From Dokdonia sinensis (GTDB lineage Bacteria > Bacteroidota > Bacteroidia > Flavobacteriales > Flavobacteriaceae), in contig NZ_REFV01000001.1 in NCBI RefSeq assembly GCF_003688895.1, positions 1 through 64,000 of the forward strand: 64,000 bases of DNA, in the 5' to 3' direction. Below, in pieces: positions 23,864 through 33,336 of this stretch. The position numbers were made by a program, and so were the translations under genes. The notes under the pieces are model-generated. The model saw nothing but the letters and a program-made list of their open reading frames with translations, did not search any database and was not told the origin of the DNA. How positions within the stretch are numbered: position 1 is the first letter of the stretch; each line of letters starts with the position of its first letter.

Positions 23864-25825
23864 CTAGTTGATTGATAATTTCTTATCTAATGCTTCAAAA
23901 ATGGAGTTATTACTTTTAAAATTAGGAACGAGTTCTTTCAGTTCAGAAACTACGGTTTCCTTTGATTCAGATATAGAGCAGGCAATCATTCTATTAATAG
24001 ATGCACTAACTATCTCAAAGTCTTGGGTCTCGTCTTTAGAAATCATAATCTTATGATGATGCGTAGGGATAACGCGGCTACCATCGTTAAGTAATTCTTC
24101 ATACAGTTTCTCACCAGGTCGCAAGCCCGTGTACTCTATCCTGATATCAACCCCAGGAGTATGTCCTGCAAGCTGTATCATTCTTGTGGCGAGGTCTTTA
24201 ATTTTCACAGGATCTCCCATATCAAATACAAAAATCTCTCCTCCCGCGCCCATTACTCCTGCTTCCAGTACGAGCTGACACGCTTCAGGGATAGTCATAA
24301 AGTATCTAATGATATCTGGATGTGTAATTGTTATCGGTCCACCTTGTTCAATCTGTTTTTTGAAAAGCGGTACAACAGACCCATTAGACCCAAGCACATT
24401 ACCAAATCTTGTCGTTATAAATTTAGTTTTAATGGTGTCCGCTTTCGCGAAAAACAACGATTGCACGTACAACTCGGCAACGCGTTTTGAGGCTCCCATA
24501 ACATTTGTGGGATTTACAGCCTTGTCTGTCGATACCATTACAAAATAAGGCACCTTGTGAGCCACTGCAAGATCTGCAATGTTGCGTGTTCCCATTATAT
24601 TTGTGAGTATCGCTTCGTGGGGATTATCTTCTACTATGGGCACGTGCTTGTAGGCGGCCGCGTGATATATATAATCGATATCAAACGTTTCAAAAAGCAT
24701 TTTGAGACGCTCTTTATTCCGTACATCGCATAAAAAATATTCGAATGGAACGTCTAGGAAATTGACCGAAAGTTCCAAGCTCAAATTATGTAATGGCGTT
24801 TCGGCTTGGTCTAGGACGATGATCTGTTTAGGCTCATAAGAAGCAACTTGTCGTACAATCTCACTTCCTATGGAACCTGCCCCACCCGTCACAAGTATTG
24901 TTTTCCCTGTAAGTGCATTTCTTTTATTAGCATCATTCAGCCTTATAGGATTACGATTAAGGAGATCTTCAATCTGAAAGCGTTTAATTTTTTTTGTAAT
25001 AGATTCCCCTTCCGACAAATCTTGAAGTGGCGGTATGGAAAACACCTTGATATCGTGATTTAAACAGTCCTCAACGATAGCGTATTGTTCTTCAAAGGAC
25101 AAATAATCGGCTGTAAAAATGACGGCCTCGGCGTTTGCATTTTGAATTTTAGAGATAAACTTATCACTGTAATGAACCACAGGTTTGTCCAGAACCCGTA
25201 ACCGTTTATTTGCAGTCTTTTTAGAAAGGAACCCCACAACTTCAAAGCGTTTAGGATGCTCCAAATCCATAGCCGAAGCTGTTGAAATTGCATTCTCATT
25301 AAGTCCAAGTATGAATGCCTTCATACTCTTTACTCCAGAAGACGCAGCTTTAAAATATTCATAAACCCTCTTCACAAAAAGCCTGAAAACGTATAACAAC
25401 GTAAAGGATACAAAAGTATTCAGTACCAGCCCAATGGTTAGAAAAATTTTCTCCCCTACGATTGCATTGAACATATAGTTCCCTATGATCAAAAAGCCAA
25501 AGGTGAAACCAGTAGCCATCATAAGCTTAAAAGCATCTACCGTGGAAGAGTGGCGTATTAAACCCGCATAGGTTTTAAATACTAAAAAGAAAACAAGGTG
25601 TGTTACTAGAATCGTACTAATGCGCTGTGTCGCCGAAAAGTAGGGATAGAAGCTTGAAGTAAGCTCCTTTATGATCACATACGTAATGAATATAGACACA
25701 AGAACGAGTGTCAAATCTATAACAAGAACTAGCCAGCGAGGTAAATATCTAAACTTCCTGATATCGAGCTCATTGCTAGTGTAGGAAAAAAGCTTTGTAA
25801 ATATGTTATTTATTCTTGATGGCAC
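23864..25825 (-). CDS. Membrane-bound UDP-sugar 4,6-dehydratase, PglF/WbpM/CapD family
   Basis: The 653 residues comprise four N-terminal membrane helices (within residues 30-150), a linker domain and a C-terminal SDR domain with TGGAGSIGSEI and TDKAVNPTNVMGASKR (Ser/Met/Lys-type catalytic triad of the large subfamily). It converts UDP-GlcNAc to the 4-keto-6-deoxy sugar. Aminotransferase, acetyltransferase, phosphoglycosyltransferase and GT4 genes follow in the order upstream-to-downstream expected for a bacillosamine pathway. The start codon is GTG at 25825; no internal ATG lies before the helices. A degenerate palindrome at 24441 encodes FAKAD. Confidence 0.92.
   Translation of the reverse strand: MPSRINNIFTKLFSYTSNELDIRKFRYLPRWLVLVIDLTLVLVSIFITYVIIKELTSSFYPYFSATQRISTILVTHLVFFLVFKTYAGLIRHSSTVDAFKLMMATGFTFGFLIIGNYMFNAIVGEKIFLTIGLVLNTFVSFTLLYVFRLFVKRVYEYFKAASSGVKSMKAFILGLNENAISTASAMDLEHPKRFEVVGFLSKKTANKRLRVLDKPVVHYSDKFISKIQNANAEAVIFTADYLSFEEQYAIVEDCLNHDIKVFSIPPLQDLSEGESITKKIKRFQIEDLLNRNPIRLNDANKRNALTGKTILVTGGAGSIGSEIVRQVASYEPKQIIVLDQAETPLHNLSLELSVNFLDVPFEYFLCDVRNKERLKMLFETFDIDYIYHAAAYKHVPIVEDNPHEAILTNIMGTRNIADLAVAHKVPYFVMVSTDKAVNPTNVMGASKRVAELYVQSLFFAKADTIKTKFITTRFGNVLGSNGSVVPLFKKQIEQGGPITITHPDIIRYFMTIPEACQLVLEAGVMGAGGEIFVFDMGDPVKIKDLATRMIQLAGHTPGVDIRIEYTGLRPGEKLYEELLNDGSRVIPTHHHKIMISKDETQDFEIVSASINRMIACSISESKETVVSELKELVPNFKSNNSIFEALDKKLSIN
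24441..24453. repeat. Degenerate palindrome copy GCTTTCGCGAAAA
   Basis: One arm lacks the terminal GC. It lies in the coding frame of the dehydratase as FAKAD, and its position (4.8 kb and 4.1 kb from its neighbours) fits the general spacing. Confidence 0.7.
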
Positions 25826-25842
25826 GTTTCATTCTTTAGGGA

Positions 25843-25862
25843 AAAATGAAAATATTCATTTT
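25843..25862 (-). terminator. Short A/T hairpin between the aminotransferase and dehydratase genes
   Basis: AAAATGAA (25843-25850) pairs with TTCATTTT (25855-25862). Read leftward the tail is TTTTTCCC. The stem is only A/T rich, so partial termination or attenuation is possible but weak. Confidence 0.3.
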
Positions 25863-25882
25863 ATTTGAAGTTTCTATTTAGG

Positions 25883-27025
25883 CTATCCAACAAATGTACG
25901 CTTTATTACGGAAGCTATCCGCGTTCTATCTTTGTCTGTAAGATTAGAACCAGATGGAAGGCAAAGTCCATTTTGAAATAAACCCTCGCACACCGTTTCC
26001 CCATAAAACAGAGAACCCTTGAAAACAGGCTGCAAGTGCATCGGCTTCCAGAGTGGGCGACTTTCTATATTTTCGGTTTCAAAGGCATTTCTTAAATCTT
26101 CCCTAGAAACACCATTTGTTTTGGTTTCGTCTATAAGTATTGCACTGAGCCAGTGGTTACTGTAAAAATTACTGTTAGGTTCTTTGAACACTGAAACTCC
26201 TTCGACATCCTTGAACTGCTCTTGATAAAATAAATTCATTGCTCTACGAGCGGCAACCCTTTCATCTAGCACTTCCATTTGGCCTCTTCCTATACCCGCA
26301 CTGATATTACTGAGTCTATAATTATAACCTATCTGAGAATGTTCATAATGAGGTGCATTATCTCGAGCCTGGGTGGCAAGGAAAACCGTTTTCGCTTTAA
26401 GCGCTCTTGAAGGACAAACCAATGCTCCTCCTCCACTTGTAGTAATTATTTTGTTGCCATTAAAAGAGAGCATACTGAAATCCCCAAGGGTCCCGCATTT
26501 ATTGCCTTTATAACTACTTCCCAGAGCCTCCGCACTGTCTTCGATAATAGGTATACCATACTTTCTAGCAACTGAAGTTATTTCATCCATTTGAGCAGGC
26601 ATCCCGTACAGATGCACTACGACAATGGCCTTAGGTTTCCTGTCCTTACTTTCTAGATCCGCAAGAGCAGTTTCCAGATGCACAGGGCACATATTCCAAG
26701 TGTGCGGTTCACTATCGATAAAAACGGGCGTTGCTCCTTGATACACGATGGGATTAGCAGATGCGGCAAATGTAAAACTTTGACAAATTACAGTATCGCC
26801 CTGCTCTACTCCCAACTGCACAAGCGCAAGATGTAAGGCTGCCGTACCGCTGCTCAAGGATGCAACGTGGCGCTTATTCCCAAGATAGTCCTCGATGGCT
26901 TTCTCAAACTCATTAACATTAGGCCCTAGTGGTGCCACCCAGTTTTGGTCAAAGGCTTCTTGAACATAGTCCTGCGATGCTTGACTGATGTGGGGTGAGG
27001 ATAAATATATTTTAGATGGTTGCAC
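25883..27025 (-). CDS. DegT/DnrJ/EryC1/StrS family sugar aminotransferase (PglE-like)
   Basis: This 380-residue PLP enzyme transfers an amino group to a keto sugar. Motifs are SSGTAALHLALVQLGV, the EDSAEALGSSY segment and the PLP lysine in FNGNKIITTSGGG. With the dehydratase downstream and the acetyltransferase upstream (14-nt overlap), it most likely makes UDP-4-amino-4,6-dideoxy-GlcNAc. A PglE-type role is inferred from context, since the family alone does not fix the substrate. Confidence 0.92.
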   Translation of the reverse strand: MQPSKIYLSSPHISQASQDYVQEAFDQNWVAPLGPNVNEFEKAIEDYLGNKRHVASLSSGTAALHLALVQLGVEQGDTVICQSFTFAASANPIVYQGATPVFIDSEPHTWNMCPVHLETALADLESKDRKPKAIVVVHLYGMPAQMDEITSVARKYGIPIIEDSAEALGSSYKGNKCGTLGDFSMLSFNGNKIITTSGGGALVCPSRALKAKTVFLATQARDNAPHYEHSQIGYNYRLSNISAGIGRGQMEVLDERVAARRAMNLFYQEQFKDVEGVSVFKEPNSNFYSNHWLSAILIDETKTNGVSREDLRNAFETENIESRPLWKPMHLQPVFKGSLFYGETVCEGLFQNGLCLPSGSNLTDKDRTRIASVIKRTFVG

Positions 27026-27620
27026 TATCGTGAAATTTTATGGGTTTTGCTGGAACTCCTATGGCGGTGCATCGTGATGGGATATTATGAACTACTACTG
27101 CCCCTGCCCCAATGATTGCGTCCTTACCAATACTTTTACCCTGTATTACTGAAGCATTTAGACCTACCTGCACACCAGCACCTATGGTTACATTCCCAGC
27201 TAAAACGGCTTTAGGAGAAATGTGTGCAAAGTCACCAATCACACAATCGTGTTCAATAACAGCACCAGAATTTATGATGCAATGTTTCCCTATTTGAGCA
27301 TCTGCATTTACTATGGCTCCGGGCATAACAACAGAACCTTCTCCTATTGTCGCACTTGGGTCTACAATGGCAGATGGGTGAATAATTGCAACTGTAAATT
27401 TTCCTTTGTACTGTTTGGCCAGTCGTGACCTTACTTTATTATTCCCCACGGCGATTACAGCAGTTTCATGGTTACTAAAAACCTCCTCGTGAGTGATGCT
27501 GTATGATTTAATTTTTTTCTTTGCAACATCCTTATCGTACACCAATGTGACTGCAATGTCAAGTGCTTCCATTATTCCCAAGACGACCTTTGCGTGTCCG
27601 CTTGCTCCTATTACAATCAT
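27012..27620 (-). CDS. Sugar O/N-acetyltransferase, NeuD/PglD family
   Basis: This 202-residue enzyme has an N-terminal nucleotide-sugar-binding Rossmann-like part (MIVIGASGHAKVVLGIME) and a left-handed beta-helix of hexapeptide repeats (IGEGSVVMPGAIVNADAQIG onward, closing with AIGVPAKPIKF). It probably acetylates the 4-amino group made by the neighbouring aminotransferase, giving UDP-diacetylbacillosamine. Acetyl-CoA binding through the left-handed helix is typical of the family. Confidence 0.9.
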   Translation of the reverse strand: MIVIGASGHAKVVLGIMEALDIAVTLVYDKDVAKKKIKSYSITHEEVFSNHETAVIAVGNNKVRSRLAKQYKGKFTVAIIHPSAIVDPSATIGEGSVVMPGAIVNADAQIGKHCIINSGAVIEHDCVIGDFAHISPKAVLAGNVTIGAGVQVGLNASVIQGKSIGKDAIIGAGAVVVHNIPSRCTAIGVPAKPIKFHDSATI

Positions 27621-27623
27621 AGT

Positions 27624-28229
27624 CTAGTTCTTTCCGTCGTATGGTATTGTGGTTGCAACGCCCTCTGTATTTACTCCAGAGGATGAACATACAATCCATA
27701 CCGTTTTTAAAACAATCTTAATATCTAACCAAAAGCTCTGATGATCCAAGTACCAAATGTCTAAATCAAATTTTTTATTCCACGTAATACTATTACGCCC
27801 ATTTACTTGTGCCCATCCCGATATGCCAGGTTTAACATTACTACGACGAGCGTGAACCTCATTATACAGTGCTAAGTATTGTGGGGGCAAAGGTCGTGGC
27901 CCTACAAAGCTCATTTCTCCCTTAAGTATATTAAAAAGTTGCGGTAGTTCATCTAATGATGACTTGCGCAAAAACTTTCCAAAACCAGTAAGTCTCTCCT
28001 CATCTGGCAAAAGCTCTCCATTCTCATCCCGTGCTTCGGTCATCGATTTGAACTTTAGAATGTAGAACAATCTGTCTTTTTTTCCTGAACGCTGTTGCTT
28101 AAAAATAGGTGTGCTTTTCATTAATAATGTGATGAGCACAAAAAGCACAACCATAATCGGAGCTACGATAACAAGCGCGACTAGAGCAAATACAAAATCA
28201 AAAAATGGTTTTACAAAACTGCTATACAT
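27624..28229 (-). CDS. Initiating sugar-phosphate transferase, PglC-type
   Basis: This small monotopic phosphoglycosyl transferase loads the first sugar phosphate onto undecaprenyl phosphate. I start it at ATG 28229 (MYSSFVKPFFDFVFALVALV). The longer frame up to 28475 overlaps the glycosyltransferase gene and encodes nothing family-like. The 201 residues contain the re-entrant helix, KFKSM, the catalytic DELPQLFNILKGEMSFVGPRPL and KPGISGWAQVNGRN. The small size matches PglC rather than the large WbaP type. It lies 3 nt before the acetyltransferase gene. Confidence 0.92.
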   Translation of the reverse strand: MYSSFVKPFFDFVFALVALVIVAPIMVVLFVLITLLMKSTPIFKQQRSGKKDRLFYILKFKSMTEARDENGELLPDEERLTGFGKFLRKSSLDELPQLFNILKGEMSFVGPRPLPPQYLALYNEVHARRSNVKPGISGWAQVNGRNSITWNKKFDLDIWYLDHQSFWLDIKIVLKTVWIVCSSSGVNTEGVATTIPYDGKN

Positions 28230-28254
28230 CAATTTCAAAGATATTGTTTTCTCG

Positions 28255-29415
28255 TTATTCGTTAGGCAATAGTCTTTGATATTCGCTAAGGATGGCGTTA
28301 TGGACAACTTTTCGCTCGTAATTATCTGTAATTTTACTACGAGACACTTTTGACATTTTTGAGCGCAACGATTCATTATGGAGCAATTTTTCCATTGCTT
28401 TCTGCAAGGCTTCTGCATTTTTAGGCGGTATGATAAGACCATTGTACCCATCCTCCACAATCTCATTGCAACCATTTATATCTGTCACAATGCTGGGCAA
28501 GCCCATTGCTCCCGCCTGGAGGACAACATTTGGGAAGCCTTCTCTGTAGGAGGGGAAGCATAACGCTTTCGCGAAAGCGTAATACGGACGAACATCATCC
28601 TGATAGCCTAGTTTAAAAATTTTAGGGTGATCTTCTATAGCCGAAAGTGTTTGAGGTGCCAATGGGTCCAAATCTGTCTCCAGAGGCCCGACGAGAACTA
28701 GACTGACTTTGCTCTCACTCTGTGCAAGGTTTATGAAGGCAGTTATCAATTCGTTTATCCCTTTATCTGAAACCAGCCTACCCACAAAAACGAATATAAA
28801 ATCTTGTTGCGGGATGCCTAATTTTTGCTTGAGTTCGTTACTTTTTTCCAGACTAAAATCCTCAGGATTAAAGTAGGCTGTGTCTATTCCGTTTGAGCTT
28901 CCGTTGCCTATGACTTTGAGTTTATTGTGAGGTGCAAATTGTAAATCTTTTATAATTTTTGAAAGGCCAAAAGCATTAGGGTATACGCCCGTGGCACACT
29001 TATATGTGAGTCTTTCTACCGTATTTAAAACGATCCTTTTTAATCCCGATGTTTCTAATAATGGAAGACCTGCAACGGTATGCAACCGTAATGGGACTCT
29101 CGCCATTTTTCCTGCGAGCATTCCTACGATTCCCGCCTTAGGAGTGTGTGTATGAATGATCTCTGGTTGTTCGTCTCTTAAAATTCTGTACAATTTATAG
29201 ACAGCTATAAGGTCATTTAAAGGAGTGATCTTACGTGTAAGTTCTAGGGTACGATAGCGCACGCCTTCCCTTTGAGTTATTTTTTTCAAGTACTGCTCAT
29301 CGCCAGAAATCGCAATCACTTCGAAGTGGTCATTCATAAACCGTAACTGTCCTTCCAGAAGTTTGTCCAAAGAGATAGGGACTGTCGTGAGGCGTATGAG
29401 TTTTTTTTGTTTCAT
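28255..29415 (-). CDS. Glycosyltransferase family 4 (PglA-like)
   Basis: This 386-residue GT-B glycosyltransferase is predicted to add the second sugar to the lipid-linked initiating sugar. GT4 marks are HTHTPKAGIVGMLAGK near the N-terminus, FVGRLVSDKGINELI and the E-x7-E motif in SYREGFPNVVLQAGAMGLP. The order dehydratase, aminotransferase, acetyltransferase, PglC-type and this GT4 parallels Campylobacter pgl. A palindrome copy encodes AFAKAL at the start of the acceptor-side loop before the E-x7-E motif. Confidence 0.9.
   Translation of the reverse strand: MKQKKLIRLTTVPISLDKLLEGQLRFMNDHFEVIAISGDEQYLKKITQREGVRYRTLELTRKITPLNDLIAVYKLYRILRDEQPEIIHTHTPKAGIVGMLAGKMARVPLRLHTVAGLPLLETSGLKRIVLNTVERLTYKCATGVYPNAFGLSKIIKDLQFAPHNKLKVIGNGSSNGIDTAYFNPEDFSLEKSNELKQKLGIPQQDFIFVFVGRLVSDKGINELITAFINLAQSESKVSLVLVGPLETDLDPLAPQTLSAIEDHPKIFKLGYQDDVRPYYAFAKALCFPSYREGFPNVVLQAGAMGLPSIVTDINGCNEIVEDGYNGLIIPPKNAEALQKAMEKLLHNESLRSKMSKVSRSKITDNYERKVVHNAILSEYQRLLPNE
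28563..28580. repeat. Palindrome family, 18-bp copy inside the GT4 gene
   Basis: An exact ACGCTTTCGCGAAAGCGT copy is read as AFAKA by the leftward gene. Confidence 0.95.
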
Positions 29416-29416
29416 T

Positions 29417-30796
29417 TTAAGCTATGAGATGTACACAGTTATTCTTAATCATACGGTATTTACCACTATGCTCACGAGGAATCTCATCTATATAGTTTAT
29501 GTTCAACTCCATAGAATTTCCCACACGTTCTCGTAAGTTTTCTACAAATGTCACAGCATCTTTTTTAGTATACTGCACCTCATCTCGCTGTACGTATATT
29601 TCTAGAGTATCTAAAGTGTTCTGCACGACCTGAAAACGGACAACCCCATTAACATCTTTAAGTGTATTGGAAAGATTACCCAAATTAATTTTACCAATTT
29701 CTGGAACGTATAAAAAATCGTTTGAACGTCCCAATATTTTCTCAACCAGAGGATTATTATTACCGCAAGAACAACGATCATCACTAAGCTTTATGCGGTC
29801 ACCTATATCATAACGTATTAATGGTGTGCCGTGTGTTGTAAAGGAGGTTACAATAAGTCTTCCTTCTTTTGCAGGCTTATTATTATCATCTAATACCTCA
29901 AAGACGCCACTTTGAAGTTCTAGGTGTAAATTTTGATTTGCACATTCCATTATAAATGGAGCACCCTCTGAGGAGGCGTACTGATCGTAAACTTTGGTTT
30001 TAAAAAATTTTTCTAATATTTCTCTTGTATGATCATCAACGTTTTCAGCTGTTGGGAATATTGCGCTTACTGTATTCGGCGGAAAGTCAATGTTATTTTG
30101 TAAACCAAAGTTAGCAATATCGAGAATTGAGGAAGGGAATCCTACTATAAATTCGGGCTCAAATTTTATAAGATTATTGAGATACGCTAAGCTTGTTCTG
30201 GATTGAATATGAAATGTGGAATAGTACATTACATTGTACAAAAAGTCTTGCTTCCAAAATCTTTTTTTCCTTATATCTCTTGCTGTTAAAAGTGTTTTGC
30301 CACTAAACCACGCCGTACGTTTTCCCAATTTATAGCCGTGAGAAGCTCTAAAAGCATCCAGCATCCCAAAACGTTCTTGCATATCATTTTTAGTAAAATA
30401 AACCTCTAAGGATTTACCCGTTGTTCCTCCTGTTTTAGACACGACTGCCTCTTCCTTAGTAATAGTATGAACGTCTGCTAAGTTTTGTCGCAGTATTTCT
30501 TTATCTACAATAGGCAATTCCCTAATGTTATCTAAATGAGTGGGATCTATAATATTTTTAAATAATGTGCTATAGAATGGAGAATGCTTCATTGTAGCGT
30601 TCACAAATTCTGTGTACCGCCTAGATTGATCTTTTTCCAACTGATCTATACTTAGGTTCCGATTCTCTTTGTATTGTCTCAAGTAATTAGGATAATGTTT
30701 TCCATATCTCTTTTTATAAGCCAGATAGTTATAACCGCTTATCATAAGACTCTGTATGAAAACAGGAGCATTATTATAGAGTTTCTGGAACTTCAT
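29417..30796 (-). CDS. CapK / phenylacetate-CoA-ligase-like adenylating enzyme
   Basis: This 459-residue member of the adenylate-forming family is often found in capsule and O-antigen loci (CapK). The phosphate-binding loop is VVSKTGGTTGKSLEV; YDQYASSEGAPFIMEC and LIRYDIGDRIKLSDDRCSCG are further family motifs. It presumably activates a carboxylic acid, perhaps to decorate the glycan, but neither substrate nor acceptor is known for most such proteins. It overlaps the polymerase gene upstream by 23 nt and precedes the GT4 gene by 1 nt, so it is firmly within the operon. Confidence 0.85.
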   Translation of the reverse strand: MKFQKLYNNAPVFIQSLMISGYNYLAYKKRYGKHYPNYLRQYKENRNLSIDQLEKDQSRRYTEFVNATMKHSPFYSTLFKNIIDPTHLDNIRELPIVDKEILRQNLADVHTITKEEAVVSKTGGTTGKSLEVYFTKNDMQERFGMLDAFRASHGYKLGKRTAWFSGKTLLTARDIRKKRFWKQDFLYNVMYYSTFHIQSRTSLAYLNNLIKFEPEFIVGFPSSILDIANFGLQNNIDFPPNTVSAIFPTAENVDDHTREILEKFFKTKVYDQYASSEGAPFIMECANQNLHLELQSGVFEVLDDNNKPAKEGRLIVTSFTTHGTPLIRYDIGDRIKLSDDRCSCGNNNPLVEKILGRSNDFLYVPEIGKINLGNLSNTLKDVNGVVRFQVVQNTLDTLEIYVQRDEVQYTKKDAVTFVENLRERVGNSMELNINYIDEIPREHSGKYRMIKNNCVHLIA

Positions 30797-32045
30797 TTTC
30801 CTCTAGTTTTTTATTTAAGACCTGTTGCCTAGCACAATAATTAGCAATGAGCACGACAGCCACAAGAATCCAAAATTCTCTTTTTCTAAAATGATAGGTA
30901 TAGGCCCAGCTAACAAAACAGCCTATGATAAAAGGGGTCACAACCCTGAGGTAATCCATATATTCATTATCACTCCTTTTCAAATTTGCTTTAAGAAATA
31001 ATTTAATGAATGATACAACGAAAATTACATAACCCAAAGTACCCAACAATCCAGTCTCACCAAGCATTTTGAGATAGGTACTGTGTACCTCGTTCTCGTG
31101 ATAACTTTGAAAAAAGGCACCAATGCCAGAACCTATCAACGGTCTTTCTTCGAAGGCCTGAATCGCTGCGCCATAATTGTCTTCGAAAAATTCATCCGGA
31201 CCTTCGTAAATGTTATCAATAATTCTATTCTGATATTTATAAGTGATTCTGTCGTATGTTTGAGGCATAATCTCTTTTAATGAGGGAAAAAGTAATATTC
31301 CAATAATTATAAAAACCGCGCTCCCTAATAATACTTTAAACTTTCTATTCCATAAAAAGAATAGAAAAAAACCTGAAACTAAGCCTACATATGCAGCAAT
31401 TTTAGCTGTTAATAGTAAAAAAATAATCCCAGCAAAAAGAGAAATGTTGAGAACCCTTTTGTTGCTCATTGATAATTTTTGAAAAAGCTTGCTAAAGCGC
31501 ACTGGAACTAGCATAGTAATAAATATAAGAAAGTAAGCTCCCGCTTGACCCGCATTCTTAAAGCCAGATAATGGTTCTCCTGCTGTTCTACCAGTAAATA
31601 TCCTAGGGAATCCTAAAAGACCAGCAAATAAGTCATAGTAGCCCAAGATAGACGCCCCTAAAAATGTATAAATTAATAACGGGACAAGTTTTTCTTTGAA
31701 ATGATCCTTATATGTCTCAAATATCAAAATGGAAATTAAAAATAGAAAAAGAATAATCCCTGATTCTAAAAAAGTAGCAAGCTTATTATAAGAAAACAAG
31801 ATGGGCATAAAAAACAAAAGAATAGTTAGCAACGTTGCCTCAGGAAGAAAACTGTACTGTTTTATCCTTTTAAATCCCATTATAATGGAAGACAGTCCGA
31901 ATAAAATGGCTAAAAATCCAAAAACATCAGATAGAGTTAGTCTCGATAAAACCTCATTCCCGTCAGCTCCAACCAAGGTTCTCGTAATGAAAGACAACCC
32001 TATAAACAACGATATGAGGCTACGCTTTATCAAAATACTCTTCAA
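30774..32045 (-). CDS. O-antigen/capsule polymerase or ligase (Wzy-like)
   Basis: This 423-residue integral membrane protein has about ten helices and the O-antigen ligase/polymerase (Wzy_C) pattern. The large loop contains RPLIGSGIGAFFQSYHENEVHSTYLKMLGETGLLG, with the H[ST]xYL motif. It should polymerise the repeat units in the periplasm, which fits the Wzx flippase and Wzc-type co-polymerase of the locus. It overlaps both neighbours by 23-26 nt. Confidence 0.88.
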   Translation of the reverse strand: MKSILIKRSLISLFIGLSFITRTLVGADGNEVLSRLTLSDVFGFLAILFGLSSIIMGFKRIKQYSFLPEATLLTILLFFMPILFSYNKLATFLESGIILFLFLISILIFETYKDHFKEKLVPLLIYTFLGASILGYYDLFAGLLGFPRIFTGRTAGEPLSGFKNAGQAGAYFLIFITMLVPVRFSKLFQKLSMSNKRVLNISLFAGIIFLLLTAKIAAYVGLVSGFFLFFLWNRKFKVLLGSAVFIIIGILLFPSLKEIMPQTYDRITYKYQNRIIDNIYEGPDEFFEDNYGAAIQAFEERPLIGSGIGAFFQSYHENEVHSTYLKMLGETGLLGTLGYVIFVVSFIKLFLKANLKRSDNEYMDYLRVVTPFIIGCFVSWAYTYHFRKREFWILVAVVLIANYCARQQVLNKKLEENEVPETL

Positions 32046-33315
32046 ATTGATGGGTTTGACTAATTCTAGAATATTTCTCGAGCCCTGAAATATTTAATGG
32101 TTCGTTCAACTCGTGATCCCTATATTTCTTAAAAATACTTTCAATAATGCGACAACTCTTTTCGTCAGAAGTATCTGTCGTATCAATCCACCATCCGCAA
32201 TTGATCTTATCAATTATCTCATTAGAATGTGCTAATGAATTTGAGTGACTAAGGATGGGTCTTCGAGCTCCTAAATATTCAAAAAACTTTAGTGGGACAC
32301 TATTCTGGAACTCTTTGCTATCTACCTCTATCATCCACAATACATGTGATGCGCCTGCACGTTCTAATACCCGCTTTCGCGAAAGCGCACCTAAAAAATT
32401 TATGTTTTTAAATGATTTAAATTGAGTCAATTCGTCGATATTTTGAGTCTCAAAATTACCAGCAATTTCTATTTGAAATTCGTCAGATTTAATTAATTTC
32501 CTTGATAAGAGCGTGTCTAAAGATCTCAAGAAATGTTTTGGATCCCTTCTACCTCCATAAAAAGAACCTGCATAAAAAAATGTTAGTTTCTTACTCTCTG
32601 AAATAGAATCAATACGATCATAATCCGCCTGATCAAATCCATTATAGATTACAGCACATTTATTGCTTATATCAGGATAAGAAGACACGTAGATATCTCT
32701 CATCCGATTTGTAATAAAAGTTAAAAAATTAGCTCTATTTAAAATTTGTCGCTCTAAAAAATGATGTAAGCGTGACGTTTTCTCTTTCTGTCTGCTATCA
32801 TTTACTGTCCAATGGAAGTCTCTAAAATCAACAATATGTTTAGGACTAGAAGTAGCTCTCAAAAATAATCTAGCTATCAAATGATTAGAAAAAAGAGGAG
32901 ATGTAGAAAATACAATATCTGGTGCAAGTATATTCCTGTTGCTCCTAGCATATTTTAACATATTCCAATACCAAAAAACCCCTTTATCTGGAAAAACAAA
33001 AGGAACTAACACATTGAAAAGGCGCATTTTTAGTGACCCCTTTTTTTCGCTCATTGTTTTGTCAACCATTGAGCTTTTTTTAATCTTTCGAAATTTTGAC
33101 AAATCAATAGCATTAATTTTTATCACCTGAACCTTATCCAAACCCTTACTTTCAAATGTCGATAACCCTAAAGAAGCATCCTGATTACCGCAAGTAATTA
33201 CCGTAACCTCGTATTTATCTTTATCTAAATACTTAGCAATTGTATATGGCCTCTGAGCTGCAGGAGCATTAGAAGGAGGGAATGAGTAGGATATGATGAG
33301 AACTTTTTTTTTCAA
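32020..33315 (-). CDS. Glycosyltransferase, family 4-like
   Basis: This 431-residue GT-B protein has the N-terminal glycosyl_trans_4-like start MKKKVLIISYSFPPSNAPAA followed by RPYTIAKYL. It has a membrane-surface basic region and the C-terminal half with FFYAGSFYGGRRDPKHFLRSL and PLKFFEYLGARRPIL. The acceptor and donor are unknown. A palindrome copy (32372-32387) is read as LSRKR in the linker before the sugar-nucleotide-binding half. Confidence 0.85.
   Translation of the reverse strand: MKKKVLIISYSFPPSNAPAAQRPYTIAKYLDKDKYEVTVITCGNQDASLGLSTFESKGLDKVQVIKINAIDLSKFRKIKKSSMVDKTMSEKKGSLKMRLFNVLVPFVFPDKGVFWYWNMLKYARSNRNILAPDIVFSTSPLFSNHLIARLFLRATSSPKHIVDFRDFHWTVNDSRQKEKTSRLHHFLERQILNRANFLTFITNRMRDIYVSSYPDISNKCAVIYNGFDQADYDRIDSISESKKLTFFYAGSFYGGRRDPKHFLRSLDTLLSRKLIKSDEFQIEIAGNFETQNIDELTQFKSFKNINFLGALSRKRVLERAGASHVLWMIEVDSKEFQNSVPLKFFEYLGARRPILSHSNSLAHSNEIIDKINCGWWIDTTDTSDEKSCRIIESIFKKYRDHELNEPLNISGLEKYSRISQTHQFEEYFDKA
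32372..32387. repeat. Palindrome family copy inside a glycosyltransferase gene
   Basis: An exact CGCTTTCGCGAAAGCG copy is read in the LSRK frame (GALSRKRVL). Confidence 0.95.
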
Positions 33316-33336
33316 AACAGAATGTCAATTTACTTC

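Noticed and set aside
27624-28475. Longer form of the PglC-type sugar transferase (283 residues)
   Set aside because: The first 82 residues overlap the upstream glycosyltransferase in another frame and are basic, Cys/Met-rich and unlike the family. The start at 28229 fits the monotopic N-terminus.
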